From Rhizobium altiplani (GTDB taxonomy: Bacteria > Pseudomonadota > Alphaproteobacteria > Rhizobiales > Rhizobiaceae), in NCBI RefSeq assembly GCF_001542405.1, contig NZ_LNCD01000082.1, positions 124,001 to 188,000 of the forward strand: a DNA stretch of 64,000 nt, in the 5' to 3' direction. The first letter of the stretch is position 1. Every line of letters begins with the position of its first letter. The notes beneath the pieces are model-generated. The model did no database searches, had not been told where the DNA came from, and saw nothing but the letters and a program-made list of their open reading frames with translations. Made by a program: the position numbers and the translations under genes. Below, piece by piece: positions 1 to 7,757 of the stretch.

Positions 1-1360
1 ACCCATCAGGGTATTCCTCCGCGATGAAACCGGTCGACAGACGCCCTTCGCGCCAGCGGGGGTGCTTCATCAGCGCGGCCAGGAAGGGGACGTTGTGTTC
101 AATTCCGTCGACGACGAAACCGTCGAGTGCCTCGCCCATCGCCTCGATCGCTTCAAGACGTGTCGGGGCCCAGGTGCAGAGCTTCGCGATCATCGGATCG
201 TAGTACATCGAAATCTCGGCACCTTCGAAAACGCCCGTGTCGTTGCGCACGATGGTGTTGCCGGACTTGCCTTCGGCGGGTGGCCGATATCGCGTTAGGC
301 GGCCGATCGATGGAAGAAAGGTTCGGTAGGGATCCTCGGCATATAACCGGCTCTCGATCGCCCAGCCGTTCAGCTTTATGTCGCTCTGCGTAAAGGGGAG
401 CTTTTCACCGGCTGCAACGCGGATCATCTGTTCGACCAGGTCGATACCCGTCACCAGTTCGGTAACTGGATGTTCGACCTGCAGGCGCGTGTTCATTTCG
501 AGAAAATAGAAACTGCGATCACGATCTACGATGAATTCCACAGTGCCGGCGCTTTGGTAGTCCACGGCGCGGGCGAGCGCGACCGACTGCTCGCCCATTG
601 CCGCGCGAGTTTCGGCATCAAGGAAAGGCGAGGGAGCCTCTTCGACGACTTTCTGGTTGCGGCGCTGGATCGAGCATTCTCGTTCGCCGAGATAGACGAC
701 GTTGCCGTGTCCGTCCGCGAGCACCTGGATTTCAATGTGGCGGGGCTCGACAACATATTTTTCGATGAAGACGCGATCGTCGCCAAAGGAACTCTTCGCC
801 TCGGAACGAGCCCGGTCGAAGCCGTCGCGGACTTCCGCTTCGCTCCAGGCAATGCGCATGCCCTTGCCGCCGCCGCCGGCAGAGGCCTTGATCATGACTG
901 GGTAACCGATCTCGGCTGCGATCTTTTCCGCGTGAGATGCATCCTCGATGACGCCGAGATAGCCGGGCACGGTGGAGACCTTGGCGGCATTGGCGAACTT
1001 CTTCGACTCGATCTTGTCGCCCATCGCCATGATGGCTTTCGGCTTCGGGCCGATGAAGACAATGCCTTCCTTCTCCAGAGCTTCACAAAACGACGCTCGC
1101 TCGGAGAGGAAGCCGTAGCCGGGATGAACCGCTTCGGCGCCCGTCTGTTTGCAGGCAGCGATGATCTTGTTCGCCACGAGGTAGCTTTCGGCCGCCGCAG
1201 CGGGACCGATAAGAACGGCCTCATCAGCCATCTCCACGTGGAGTGCATCCCGATCCGCATCCGAGTAGACGGCTACCGTCGCAATTCCCATGCGGCGCGC
1301 AGTCTTGATGACGCGGCAAGCGATCTCGCCGCGGTTCGCGATCAGGATTTTCTTGAACAT
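1..1360 (-). CDS. pccA: Propionyl-CoA carboxylase alpha subunit (biotin carboxylase part), 3' end outside window
   Basis: This is the N-terminal ~453 residues of a biotin-dependent acyl-CoA carboxylase. It starts MFKKILIANRGEIACRV, the typical biotin-carboxylase opening. Downstream are HPGYGFLSE, the ATP-grasp glycine-rich loop KASAGGGGKGMRIA, EMNTRLQVEHPVTE, and later RLYAEDP. The enzyme carboxylates the biotin carried on its own C-terminal domain, for propionyl-CoA to methylmalonyl-CoA conversion in the cytoplasm. The C-terminal biotin-carrier domain lies beyond position 1 and cannot be checked. The start at 1360 follows a GGAG site. Assignment to propionyl- rather than methylcrotonyl- or acetyl-CoA carboxylase is by overall resemblance to rhizobial PccA and is not proven here. 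Confidence 0.85.
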   Translation of the reverse strand, partial: MFKKILIANRGEIACRVIKTARRMGIATVAVYSDADRDALHVEMADEAVLIGPAAAAESYLVANKIIAACKQTGAEAVHPGYGFLSERASFCEALEKEGIVFIGPKPKAIMAMGDKIESKKFANAAKVSTVPGYLGVIEDASHAEKIAAEIGYPVMIKASAGGGGKGMRIAWSEAEVRDGFDRARSEAKSSFGDDRVFIEKYVVEPRHIEIQVLADGHGNVVYLGERECSIQRRNQKVVEEAPSPFLDAETRAAMGEQSVALARAVDYQSAGTVEFIVDRDRSFYFLEMNTRLQVEHPVTELVTGIDLVEQMIRVAAGEKLPFTQSDIKLNGWAIESRLYAEDPYRTFLPSIGRLTRYRPPAEGKSGNTIVRNDTGVFEGAEISMYYDPMIAKLCTWAPTRLEAIEAMGEALDGFVVDGIEHNVPFLAALMKHPRWREGRLSTGFIAEEYPDG

Positions 1361-1445
1361 GGAGACTCCACCCAAAACATGCGTTCCGAAGTTTTACGCA
1401 TAAAACCCCGGAACGCACAATCAGCCGAAAGAATATCGGCGGGTC

Positions 1446-2153
1446 TCAGGCCACGGCGGTTTCGTTGCAGAAACTGTCATCGACGATCCTCAGCCATCGG
1501 CTGCGGCGTGGGGCCTCGGCATAATCCGCGAGTTGGAGCGCCGAGAGAATGTCGGCCCAACGCGGATGATTTCCCGCCGGCAGCGTTGCCTCCGCGATCC
1601 GCATCATAACACCCCAAGTGAGGGGCGGCGCACTGATAACGCCGGCATCGCTTATGCCGCGGAGAACCCGCATCATGTAATCGATATCCTGTCGCGTGAT
1701 GCCCTTTCGATCCACTGCGCGCGATAGCCGATAGCCGCCGACGTTTTCCGCCAGCGCAAGACGTAACTGATCGAGGGCAAAGGCGCGCAACTCATCCGGC
1801 ACGTTTACCGCGATCTCCATCACGTGCAGAACCAGTTCGAGCTCGAGCTCCGAATTGACCACGCCGTCGGTCGCGACCATGCGTATGAGCCAGGCCACAT
1901 TGATCTCGTCGAGAGACCCCTGAGGGTAGCTATAGTTGACGATGAAGCCAGCAAGTTGCTCCACAAAGAAGGAGTTCCACTCCGGGCATTTTGCGGGGCA
2001 GGAATTGTTCAGCGCCAACATGGCGACAACGTCGTCGGCGGTCCGGATGCCTTCCGGGAAGGTATGCTTGCGCAGCAGACCGATGTCTTCGGTGGTCAGC
2101 TGATGCTTCCCGGCAATCACACATGCCGGAAAAGCGAGACGGAATTCGCTCAT
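1446..2153 (-). CDS. Conserved hypothetical protein (235 aa)
   Basis: I do not recognise a domain. The protein is soluble and mostly helical in character, with no signal peptide or membrane segment. An acidic stretch near VNSELELELVLHVMEIA and a C-terminal part with paired aromatic residues are visible. The start at 2153 (MSEFRLAF) is chosen because GGAG lies seven bases upstream; the frame is open further upstream to 2222 but without a better ribosome site. It lies just upstream of pccA on the same strand (about 85 bp gap), so it may be co-transcribed. Function unknown. Confidence 0.65.
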   Translation of the reverse strand: MSEFRLAFPACVIAGKHQLTTEDIGLLRKHTFPEGIRTADDVVAMLALNNSCPAKCPEWNSFFVEQLAGFIVNYSYPQGSLDEINVAWLIRMVATDGVVNSELELELVLHVMEIAVNVPDELRAFALDQLRLALAENVGGYRLSRAVDRKGITRQDIDYMMRVLRGISDAGVISAPPLTWGVMMRIAEATLPAGNHPRWADILSALQLADYAEAPRRSRWLRIVDDSFCNETAVA

Positions 2154-2251
2154 CTTTTGTCTCCAAGCCTCATCATGAGGCCGAAGGGCCCTTCTACTGC
2201 GAGCGAATTGATGATCCCTCAAGAAGCAGTGTTAATGGCGCGCTCAAATAG

Positions 2252-3178
2252 TCATGACGTTTTTAACGATCGCGCCTGCACACGCTCCCGCCAGATGATG
2301 AAGAGACCGGACGCGACGATGATCAGGATGCCGATCCACTTCGAAACGTTGGGAAAATCGCCGAAGAGCGCGTAGCCGAGTACTGTTGCTGAAATGATCT
2401 CGAAATACTGGAAGGGTGCGAGCAGCGACAGCGGTGCGAGCCGGAAGGCTCGGACGACAACCATATGGGCATAGCCCGAAATCGTCCCGAGGATCAGCAG
2501 CAGAACAAGTCCCAATGCCGAGGAGGGCAAGGAGGGATGGAAATCGCCGACGCCGAGTCCATTACCCACGATCAACGCGACAGCCATGAACACGGTGCCG
2601 CCGATACCAGCCATCGTCTGCATGGTCAGCGGGGAGTCAGCAATGCCGATCGCCCGGTTCATGAAGAGATAAAGCGAGTACAGGAAGGCGCAGAAGACGG
2701 GCAACAGCGCCTTCAGGCCGAAGATCTCATAGCTCGGCTGAATGACGATCATCGCGCCACCGAACCCAACGACAATCGCCATCCACCGACGCCAGCCAAC
2801 CCTGTCACCGAGGAAGATAGCCGACAGCGCCGTGAGCATGAGGGGCTCGACAAAATAGATCGCGAATACGTCCGCGAGCGGCATATATTTCACGGCAACG
2901 AAGAAGAGCAGGCTCGCCGCCCCATGGAGGGCACCGCGCAACAGATTCATCCACGGGCGCTTGGCGTGAAGCGCCTTGCGGCCGAATACCGCGAAAAGGA
3001 ACGGCAGCGTGCACACGAGCTGGAAGAAGAAGCGGTAGAATGTCACCTGGCCGGGCGACATCGCCTCGACGGTCGCCATGTATTTGGCGATTGCATCCAT
3101 CGTCGGCAGCACGAGCATCGCGCCTGCCATCAGGGCCATTCCCTGGAGGGGATTCTGGTGTTCGGGAGGATTGCGCAT
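2252..3178 (-). CDS. EamA/DMT-family membrane transporter
   Basis: The 308-residue protein is a string of about ten hydrophobic helices arranged as two EamA repeats, typical of drug/metabolite exporters of the inner membrane. Characteristic pieces are the first helix MALMAGAMLVLPTMDAIAKY, the loop FYRFFFQLV, and the second repeat with LAPFQYFEIISATVLGYALF. The start at 3178 (MRNPPEHQN) has an upstream purine-rich site; the longer frame to 3262 would add a poorly conserved leader. Substrate cannot be predicted. It is followed on the same strand by the hypothetical gene ending at 1446. Confidence 0.85.
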   Translation of the reverse strand: MRNPPEHQNPLQGMALMAGAMLVLPTMDAIAKYMATVEAMSPGQVTFYRFFFQLVCTLPFLFAVFGRKALHAKRPWMNLLRGALHGAASLLFFVAVKYMPLADVFAIYFVEPLMLTALSAIFLGDRVGWRRWMAIVVGFGGAMIVIQPSYEIFGLKALLPVFCAFLYSLYLFMNRAIGIADSPLTMQTMAGIGGTVFMAVALIVGNGLGVGDFHPSLPSSALGLVLLLILGTISGYAHMVVVRAFRLAPLSLLAPFQYFEIISATVLGYALFGDFPNVSKWIGILIIVASGLFIIWRERVQARSLKTS

Positions 3179-3269
3179 CCGTGAGATTCTATATTTGGTC
3201 CAAGCGGCTATATAGAAAGTCACGGTGCGGGTGAAGGGGGCGGAGGGCGCGTTGCAACCCAATGAGCAC

Positions 3270-3383
3270 TCAGCAGGTCGCGAACGATGCGCCGTTATCG
3301 TCGTAAGGGTAAACCTTGGTGTAGTAGTCGCGCTCGCATCGTCGGCCTATGTTCGACTGTCGCGCTGAGCCGCCGCGTGACAT
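3270..3383 (-). CDS. Possible small protein or gene remnant (37 aa)
   Basis: On the minus strand the frame reads from an ATG at 3383 to a TGA at 3270. The last half reads CERDYYTKVYPYDDNGASF and ends ATC, which has amino acid use like a real secreted rhizobial protein rather than noise. The frame stays open upstream into the opposite-strand channel gene, so this could be the surviving 3' end of a lost gene. No ribosome site is evident. Low confidence. Confidence 0.25.
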   Translation of the reverse strand: MSRGGSARQSNIGRRCERDYYTKVYPYDDNGASFATC

Positions 3384-3435
3384 GTGCGCCGCTAGATCGG
3401 CGCATGGGGTCAGAATTTTTCGTTGTGGGATCGTG

Positions 3436-4923
3436 ATGGGTCAGGAAGTTCACCTGCTGCCGCTGCTTATCAGTGTGATGGGGCTCGCTGGGATTGTCAT
3501 TTGGCATATGCAGGGACAGGGACACCCGACCCAGCGCCTGATCGTTCAGATCGCAGTCTTCCTCTCAATGACGGCCGTGCTCGCCTACGCTCGCATTGTG
3601 CCGTTCCGCTTCGACCCCGCGGACCTAAACGGCGCCAACGCGTTGATGGTATCGGCCAAGATCCTCTGGTGGGTCCATTTGTCTTGGGCCGTGATCGGTT
3701 TCGTTCGTATCTACATCGTCCTGGACGGGCGACCACGAGAGGCAAGACTGATCCAGGATCTCGTCGTCGCACTCGTCTATCTCGGGGTGCTGTTGTCCAT
3801 CATGGCGTTTGTTTTCGGCGTGCCGATCGGAACGCTGCTGGCAACCTCTGGCGTCATCGCCATCATTCTCGGTCTTGCCCTACAGAGCACCTTGAGCGAC
3901 GTATTTTCCGGCATCGCTCTCACACTGGGGCGCCCCTATGTCATCGGAGACTTCATTTACTTGAGCGATGGCACCGAGGGACGTGTTGTCGCCACCAACT
4001 GGCGCTCGACTTACCTTTTGACAGGCGCTCATAACATCGTGGTGCTGCCCAATAGCGTCCTGGCCAAGCTGGGGCTGACGAATGTTAGCCGGCCGGACGA
4101 GAACCATCAAATCGACCTGTCGATACGGGTTGCCCCGACACACATGCCCCGAACTATTGTCGAAGTGATGCGCACCGTGCTCGACAGCTGCAACCTCATC
4201 GTGAAGCAGCCGCCCCCAAACGTCGTGCTTGCCGGCATTGACGGCAGCGCAGTGACTGTCGAACTGCAATTTCGCGTCACCAGCCCGGCACAACGCGGTG
4301 CAGCGCGAACCGAAGTCATCGACCTCGTATATCGTCATTGCAAGGCGAACGGCCTGCAGTTGGCGTTCCCCCCGGAAAGCCCACTTGCAGGAGACTACCT
4401 AAGAAGCGCGCTGCGTCCCGCGATGCCCCCGGCGCAGAGCCTCATCGACGCCATTTCGATCTTCTCATTGCTGAGCCAGGAAGAGCGCGATGTCCTCGCC
4501 GCGTCCGCCAGCCGACGAACCTTTTCCCCGGGGGCCGAAATCGCGCAGGAAGGGGGTCGTCTCGCCAGCCTCATGATCGTACGCGCGGGCATCATCGCAA
4601 TGAGGAAGGGTGACGAGGAAGTGGCGCGGTTGGCCCCTGGAGACTTTTTCGGGGAACAGGGATCGCTCGCCGGCTTGGCAGAGCAACATGGGCTCTATGC
4701 CGTAACGCGCGTAACCGTCTATGAGATCGACCAGACTGCTTTTGCGCCGCTGCTGCGTGAACGACCGGAACTCGCCGAAGACCTGGCTGCCCATCTTGCT
4801 CATCGCGAAGGGTTCGGGGTGCATTCCGGCGTACCGACAATCCACAATGAGCGGCGCAGACTGGATTTGCTCAAAGGAATTCGGTCGATTTTTCGCGTGC
4901 ACCGGGAACACCTGAACCCTTGA
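3436..4923 (+). CDS. MscS-type channel with C-terminal cyclic-nucleotide-binding-like domain
   Basis: The 495-residue inner-membrane protein has about four to five N-terminal helices, then the MscS pore region GTLLATSGVIAIILGLALQS, then GRPYVIGDFIYL and the beta domain with VVLPNSVLAKLGLTN. Residues ~370-470 form a cyclic-nucleotide-binding fold (FSPGAEIAQEGG, LAPGDFFGEQGSLAG). This matches the bCNG branch of the MscS family. In the phosphate cassette, the arginine normally found shortly after the GE motif appears to be missing (HGLYAVT), so nucleotide binding is uncertain. The start at 3436 is preferred over upstream starts because a GTGGGA site precedes it and the channel begins directly. 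Confidence 0.85.
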   Translation: MGQEVHLLPLLISVMGLAGIVIWHMQGQGHPTQRLIVQIAVFLSMTAVLAYARIVPFRFDPADLNGANALMVSAKILWWVHLSWAVIGFVRIYIVLDGRPREARLIQDLVVALVYLGVLLSIMAFVFGVPIGTLLATSGVIAIILGLALQSTLSDVFSGIALTLGRPYVIGDFIYLSDGTEGRVVATNWRSTYLLTGAHNIVVLPNSVLAKLGLTNVSRPDENHQIDLSIRVAPTHMPRTIVEVMRTVLDSCNLIVKQPPPNVVLAGIDGSAVTVELQFRVTSPAQRGAARTEVIDLVYRHCKANGLQLAFPPESPLAGDYLRSALRPAMPPAQSLIDAISIFSLLSQEERDVLAASASRRTFSPGAEIAQEGGRLASLMIVRAGIIAMRKGDEEVARLAPGDFFGEQGSLAGLAEQHGLYAVTRVTVYEIDQTAFAPLLRERPELAEDLAAHLAHREGFGVHSGVPTIHNERRRLDLLKGIRSIFRVHREHLNP

Positions 4924-5183
4924 GGCTCGATCGAGGCGCCCCCATCCCAATCGAAGCCTAGTGTGTTTTTGACACCGCGGTCGGGTATCCGCGCTGGCGT
5001 GCCCGGTCATGTTCGCTCTGCGGCAAGAGTCAGGCGGCCCATCGGATCGGCCCAAACCGGCGCGGTCGGTTCGGCAAACCTTCGTATAGATTTGGCAAAC
5101 CTTCGTATATCTATTGCGCCCCATGCCCGTCGCATAGGATCGGCTTCGGTCACAATCAATGACGTCAACGAAGGAGAAATGCC
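4924..5183. promoter_or_regulatory. Promoter region with CAAACC direct repeats
   Basis: This 260-bp gap precedes the cupin gene. It holds two exact 16-base copies of GGCAAACCTTCGTATA at 5073-5088 and 5094-5109, offset by 21 bp, two helical turns. A third, weaker CAAACC occurs at 5053-5058, 22 bp before the first. Regular two-turn spacing on one DNA face is typical of cooperative regulator binding. The same hexamer forms inverted repeats at 10765-10778 and 10837-10852. No regulator is identified. Confidence 0.5.
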
Positions 5184-5594
5184 ATGCGAAGGCTCGCAAG
5201 TGGCTTGCTTTGGGCAGCGCTGATGGCTGTGCCTGCCGTAGCCGCGGATAAACCCCACAATGCCAAGGTCTCAATCGTATTCGACCATGTGCTCCCGAAC
5301 GTACCCGGAAAAAGCGTGCGCGGCGTGCTCGTCGAATACGGTCCAGGCGGCTCCAATCCCTCGCATACACACGCCAAAAGCGCCTTCATTTACGCCACCG
5401 TGATCGAAGGCAGCATCAAGAGCCAGGTCAACGATGGCCCGGTCAAGGTCTACAAGACCGGTGAAAACTGGATCGAGGTCTCCGGCGATCACCATAAGGT
5501 CAGCGCGAATGCGAGCAACACGAAGCCTGCGAAGATTCTTGCCGTCTTCGTCGTCGACACGACCGAGACGGAGCTGACGACCCCCGACAAGTAG
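5184..5594 (+). CDS. Secreted cupin-domain protein
   Basis: The 136-residue protein has a clear signal peptide (MRRLASGLLWAALMAVPAVAA, cut near residue 21), so it acts in the periplasm. The rest is one cupin barrel: PGGSNPSHTHAKSAFIYATVIEG carries the two-histidine metal motif, in pieces GSNPSHTH and a later SGDHHKVSANAS. Proteins of this kind may bind a metal or a small ligand; the reaction is unknown. It is the first gene of a same-strand set with the NmrA-like reductase and the efflux pump, and lies directly behind the CAAACC repeats. GAAGGAGAAATGCC precedes the start. Confidence 0.8.
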   Translation: MRRLASGLLWAALMAVPAVAADKPHNAKVSIVFDHVLPNVPGKSVRGVLVEYGPGGSNPSHTHAKSAFIYATVIEGSIKSQVNDGPVKVYKTGENWIEVSGDHHKVSANASNTKPAKILAVFVVDTTETELTTPDK

Positions 5595-5701
5595 CCGTTG
5601 CGGTGGGGTGGCAGGAGGCGACGGCAGTGCCGCCTGCTACTGCCTCAATCTCAAAACCTGAGATGTCCTCGGTGGATATCCAACCCTCAAGGAATAGAAC
5701 C

Positions 5702-6460
5702 ATGAAAATCGTCATCATCGGAGGCACGGGCCTCGTTGGAACGAAAGTTGCAGAGCGCCTGCGCAAGCAGGGACACGATGTAGTGCAGTCGTCCCCGTCG
5801 ACCGGGGTCAACACACTCACAGGCGAGGGACTCGGCGACGTACTTGCCGGCGCGAACGTCGTACTCGACGTCACCAACTCGCCGTCATTTGAGCCGAGTG
5901 CCGTTCTCTCGTTCTTCCAAAGTTCCACAACAAACCTGCTCAAAGCAGAGCGCGCGGCAGGCGTCGGCCACCACGTCGCGCTTTCCATCGTTGGCATCGA
6001 GAGATCGCCCGAGAACGGTTACTTCCGGGCCAAGGTTGCTCAGGAAGATCTCATCAAGAAGGGTGGCATCCCATACACCATCGTCCGCTCCACCCAGTTC
6101 CTCGAATTCCTGGGCGGGATCGCCGATAGCGCCACAGTCGATGGGACGGTCCACGTTTCACACGGCGCGTTCCAGCCAATTGCTGCGGACGAGGTTGCAG
6201 GCTTCGTCGCTGAGGCCGCTTCTGGTGCTGCCGAGAACCGAACCATCGAAATCGCAGGGCCTGAGAAGAAGCCCCTGAGTGATTTCGTTAAGGGCTATCT
6301 CACCGCAATCGGCGACAAGCGAACGGTCGTCGTCGATCCCCAGGCCAGGTACTTCGGTTCGCTAGTCGATGCCCAGTCCTTGGTTCCTCTCGGACCAGCC
6401 AAGCTTGGCAAGCTGGACGTCAAAACGTGGTTTGCACAACGTCCCCAGGCTGCTGCCTGA
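5702..6460 (+). CDS. NmrA-like / atypical SDR NAD(P)-binding oxidoreductase
   Basis: The 252-residue cytoplasmic protein opens MKIVIIGGTGLVGTKVAERL, the Rossmann GGTGxxG dinucleotide motif. The remaining signature of this family is seen in VVLDVTNSPSF, HHVALSIVGIER, NGYFRAKVAQEDL and YTIVRSTQFLEF. Members reduce quinones or act as NAD(P)H sensors; substrate here is unknown. The start at 5702 has AAGGAATAG upstream; the open frame to 5603 is judged leader. It is a clear paralogue of the divergent gene at 9910-10674. Position between a cupin and a drug pump suggests a role in electrophile or redox stress (inference). Confidence 0.88.
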   Translation: MKIVIIGGTGLVGTKVAERLRKQGHDVVQSSPSTGVNTLTGEGLGDVLAGANVVLDVTNSPSFEPSAVLSFFQSSTTNLLKAERAAGVGHHVALSIVGIERSPENGYFRAKVAQEDLIKKGGIPYTIVRSTQFLEFLGGIADSATVDGTVHVSHGAFQPIAADEVAGFVAEAASGAAENRTIEIAGPEKKPLSDFVKGYLTAIGDKRTVVVDPQARYFGSLVDAQSLVPLGPAKLGKLDVKTWFAQRPQAAA

Positions 6461-6533
6461 CCAGATGCGGCCTGGCGGCACCCCGCCGCCGGGCCTGCGT
6501 TTTTGAACGCGGGAGATTGCCGGGAGAAGGAAG

Positions 6534-7697
6534 ATGGTCGAACTGCCTCGCCAGGATACCTTCGAGAAAACCGCCGAGACTGACAGAGGAACCACCGATG
6601 GGACCCCTGTCGATACGTTGAAGCCGACAGTGCCAGCGAAGTCGAACAGGAGCCTCTGGAAGAGACTATCTCTCGCCTTGGTCCTGCTAGCAGGCGCGGC
6701 GTTTGGTGTTCGATACGGCCATTACTATTGGACAGTCGGGCGCTTCATCGAGTCTACCGACAACTCCTACGTGAAGGCCGACTACACGACCGTCGCCCCC
6801 AAAGTGGCCGGCTATATCAAGGACGTGCGGGTCAGCGACAATGACCCAGTCACAGCCGGTCAGGTTCTCGCAACAATCGATGATCGCGATTTCCAGATCG
6901 CTCTCAACTCGGCACGCGCAGACTTGCAAGGTGCGGAGGCCGCCATTGCCAACCTGGATGCGCAGATTGAACTTCAGGCATCCGTGATCGAGCAGGCGAG
7001 GGCCTCAGTCGATGTCTCGAAAGCATCCTACAACTTTGCAAAATCCGATGCGGCGCGAAATGCGCGGCTGACATCAAATGGGTCCGGTACTCTGTCGCGC
7101 GCCGAACAGAGCCAGTCCATACTGGATCAGGCGTCTGCAGCGGTAGAGCGCGATCAGGCCGCGTTTGTTGCCGCACAGAACAAAGTGCGAGTCCTTAGGA
7201 CACAACGCGACCAGATCGTAGCCCAGCGAGATCGAGCCGAGGCGGCCGTCCAGCAGGCCAAACTCAACCTTTCCTACACGAGCATTGTTGCAGCAGTCGA
7301 CGGAACCGTTGGTGCGCGGTCGATCCGTGTTGGCCAGTTCGTCTCGTCCGGCACCCAGCTCATGGCGGTGGTTCCGCTCCATGCCGTGTATGTTGTCGCG
7401 AACTTCAAGGAAACCCAACTCACTTACGTTCGCCCCGGCCAAACCGTCGAGATCAGGGTCGACAGCTTTCCGGATCTTACGGTGAAGGGTCACGTCGACA
7501 GCATCTCGCCCGCCAGCGGCCTGGAATTTTCGTTGCTTCCACCCGACAACGCGACCGGAAACTTCACCAAGATCGTGCAGCGCATTCCGGTCAAGATCCT
7601 CATTGATGACGAGGGTGTCGCCGGCAAGCTCCGGTCCGGAATGTCGGTGGAGCCTGAAGTGGATACCAAGGCCACCCGGATGTCGGAAGGAATATGA
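6534..7697 (+). CDS. HlyD/EmrA-family membrane fusion protein
   Basis: This 387-residue periplasmic adaptor has one N-terminal membrane anchor (LSLALVLLAGAAFGVRYGHY, residues ~45-64). It continues with a lipoyl half (STDNSYVKADYTTVAPKVAG, VRVSDNDPVTAGQVLATI), a long coiled-coil hairpin (residues ~125-230) and the second lipoyl half and barrel (DGTVGARSIRVGQFVSSGTQ). It links the inner-membrane pump encoded next to an outer-membrane channel. GGGAGAAGGAAG precedes the ATG. It pairs with the EmrB-like gene 60 bp downstream. Confidence 0.92.
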   Translation: MVELPRQDTFEKTAETDRGTTDGTPVDTLKPTVPAKSNRSLWKRLSLALVLLAGAAFGVRYGHYYWTVGRFIESTDNSYVKADYTTVAPKVAGYIKDVRVSDNDPVTAGQVLATIDDRDFQIALNSARADLQGAEAAIANLDAQIELQASVIEQARASVDVSKASYNFAKSDAARNARLTSNGSGTLSRAEQSQSILDQASAAVERDQAAFVAAQNKVRVLRTQRDQIVAQRDRAEAAVQQAKLNLSYTSIVAAVDGTVGARSIRVGQFVSSGTQLMAVVPLHAVYVVANFKETQLTYVRPGQTVEIRVDSFPDLTVKGHVDSISPASGLEFSLLPPDNATGNFTKIVQRIPVKILIDDEGVAGKLRSGMSVEPEVDTKATRMSEGI

Positions 7698-7757
7698 GGA
7701 TCGGTGCTTCCATGGTCGTGATCGGCAGTCATTGGAAGCCCGAAGGAGTGAGGTCTC

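Noticed and set aside
470..1609. 379-codon plus-strand open frame
   Set aside because: It is the shadow of pccA; the minus strand gives a fully convincing biotin carboxylase.
3310..3325. GTAAACCTTGGTG as another copy of the CAAACC operator
   Set aside because: Only one arm fits and the stretch may be coding on the minus strand, so the match is probably chance.
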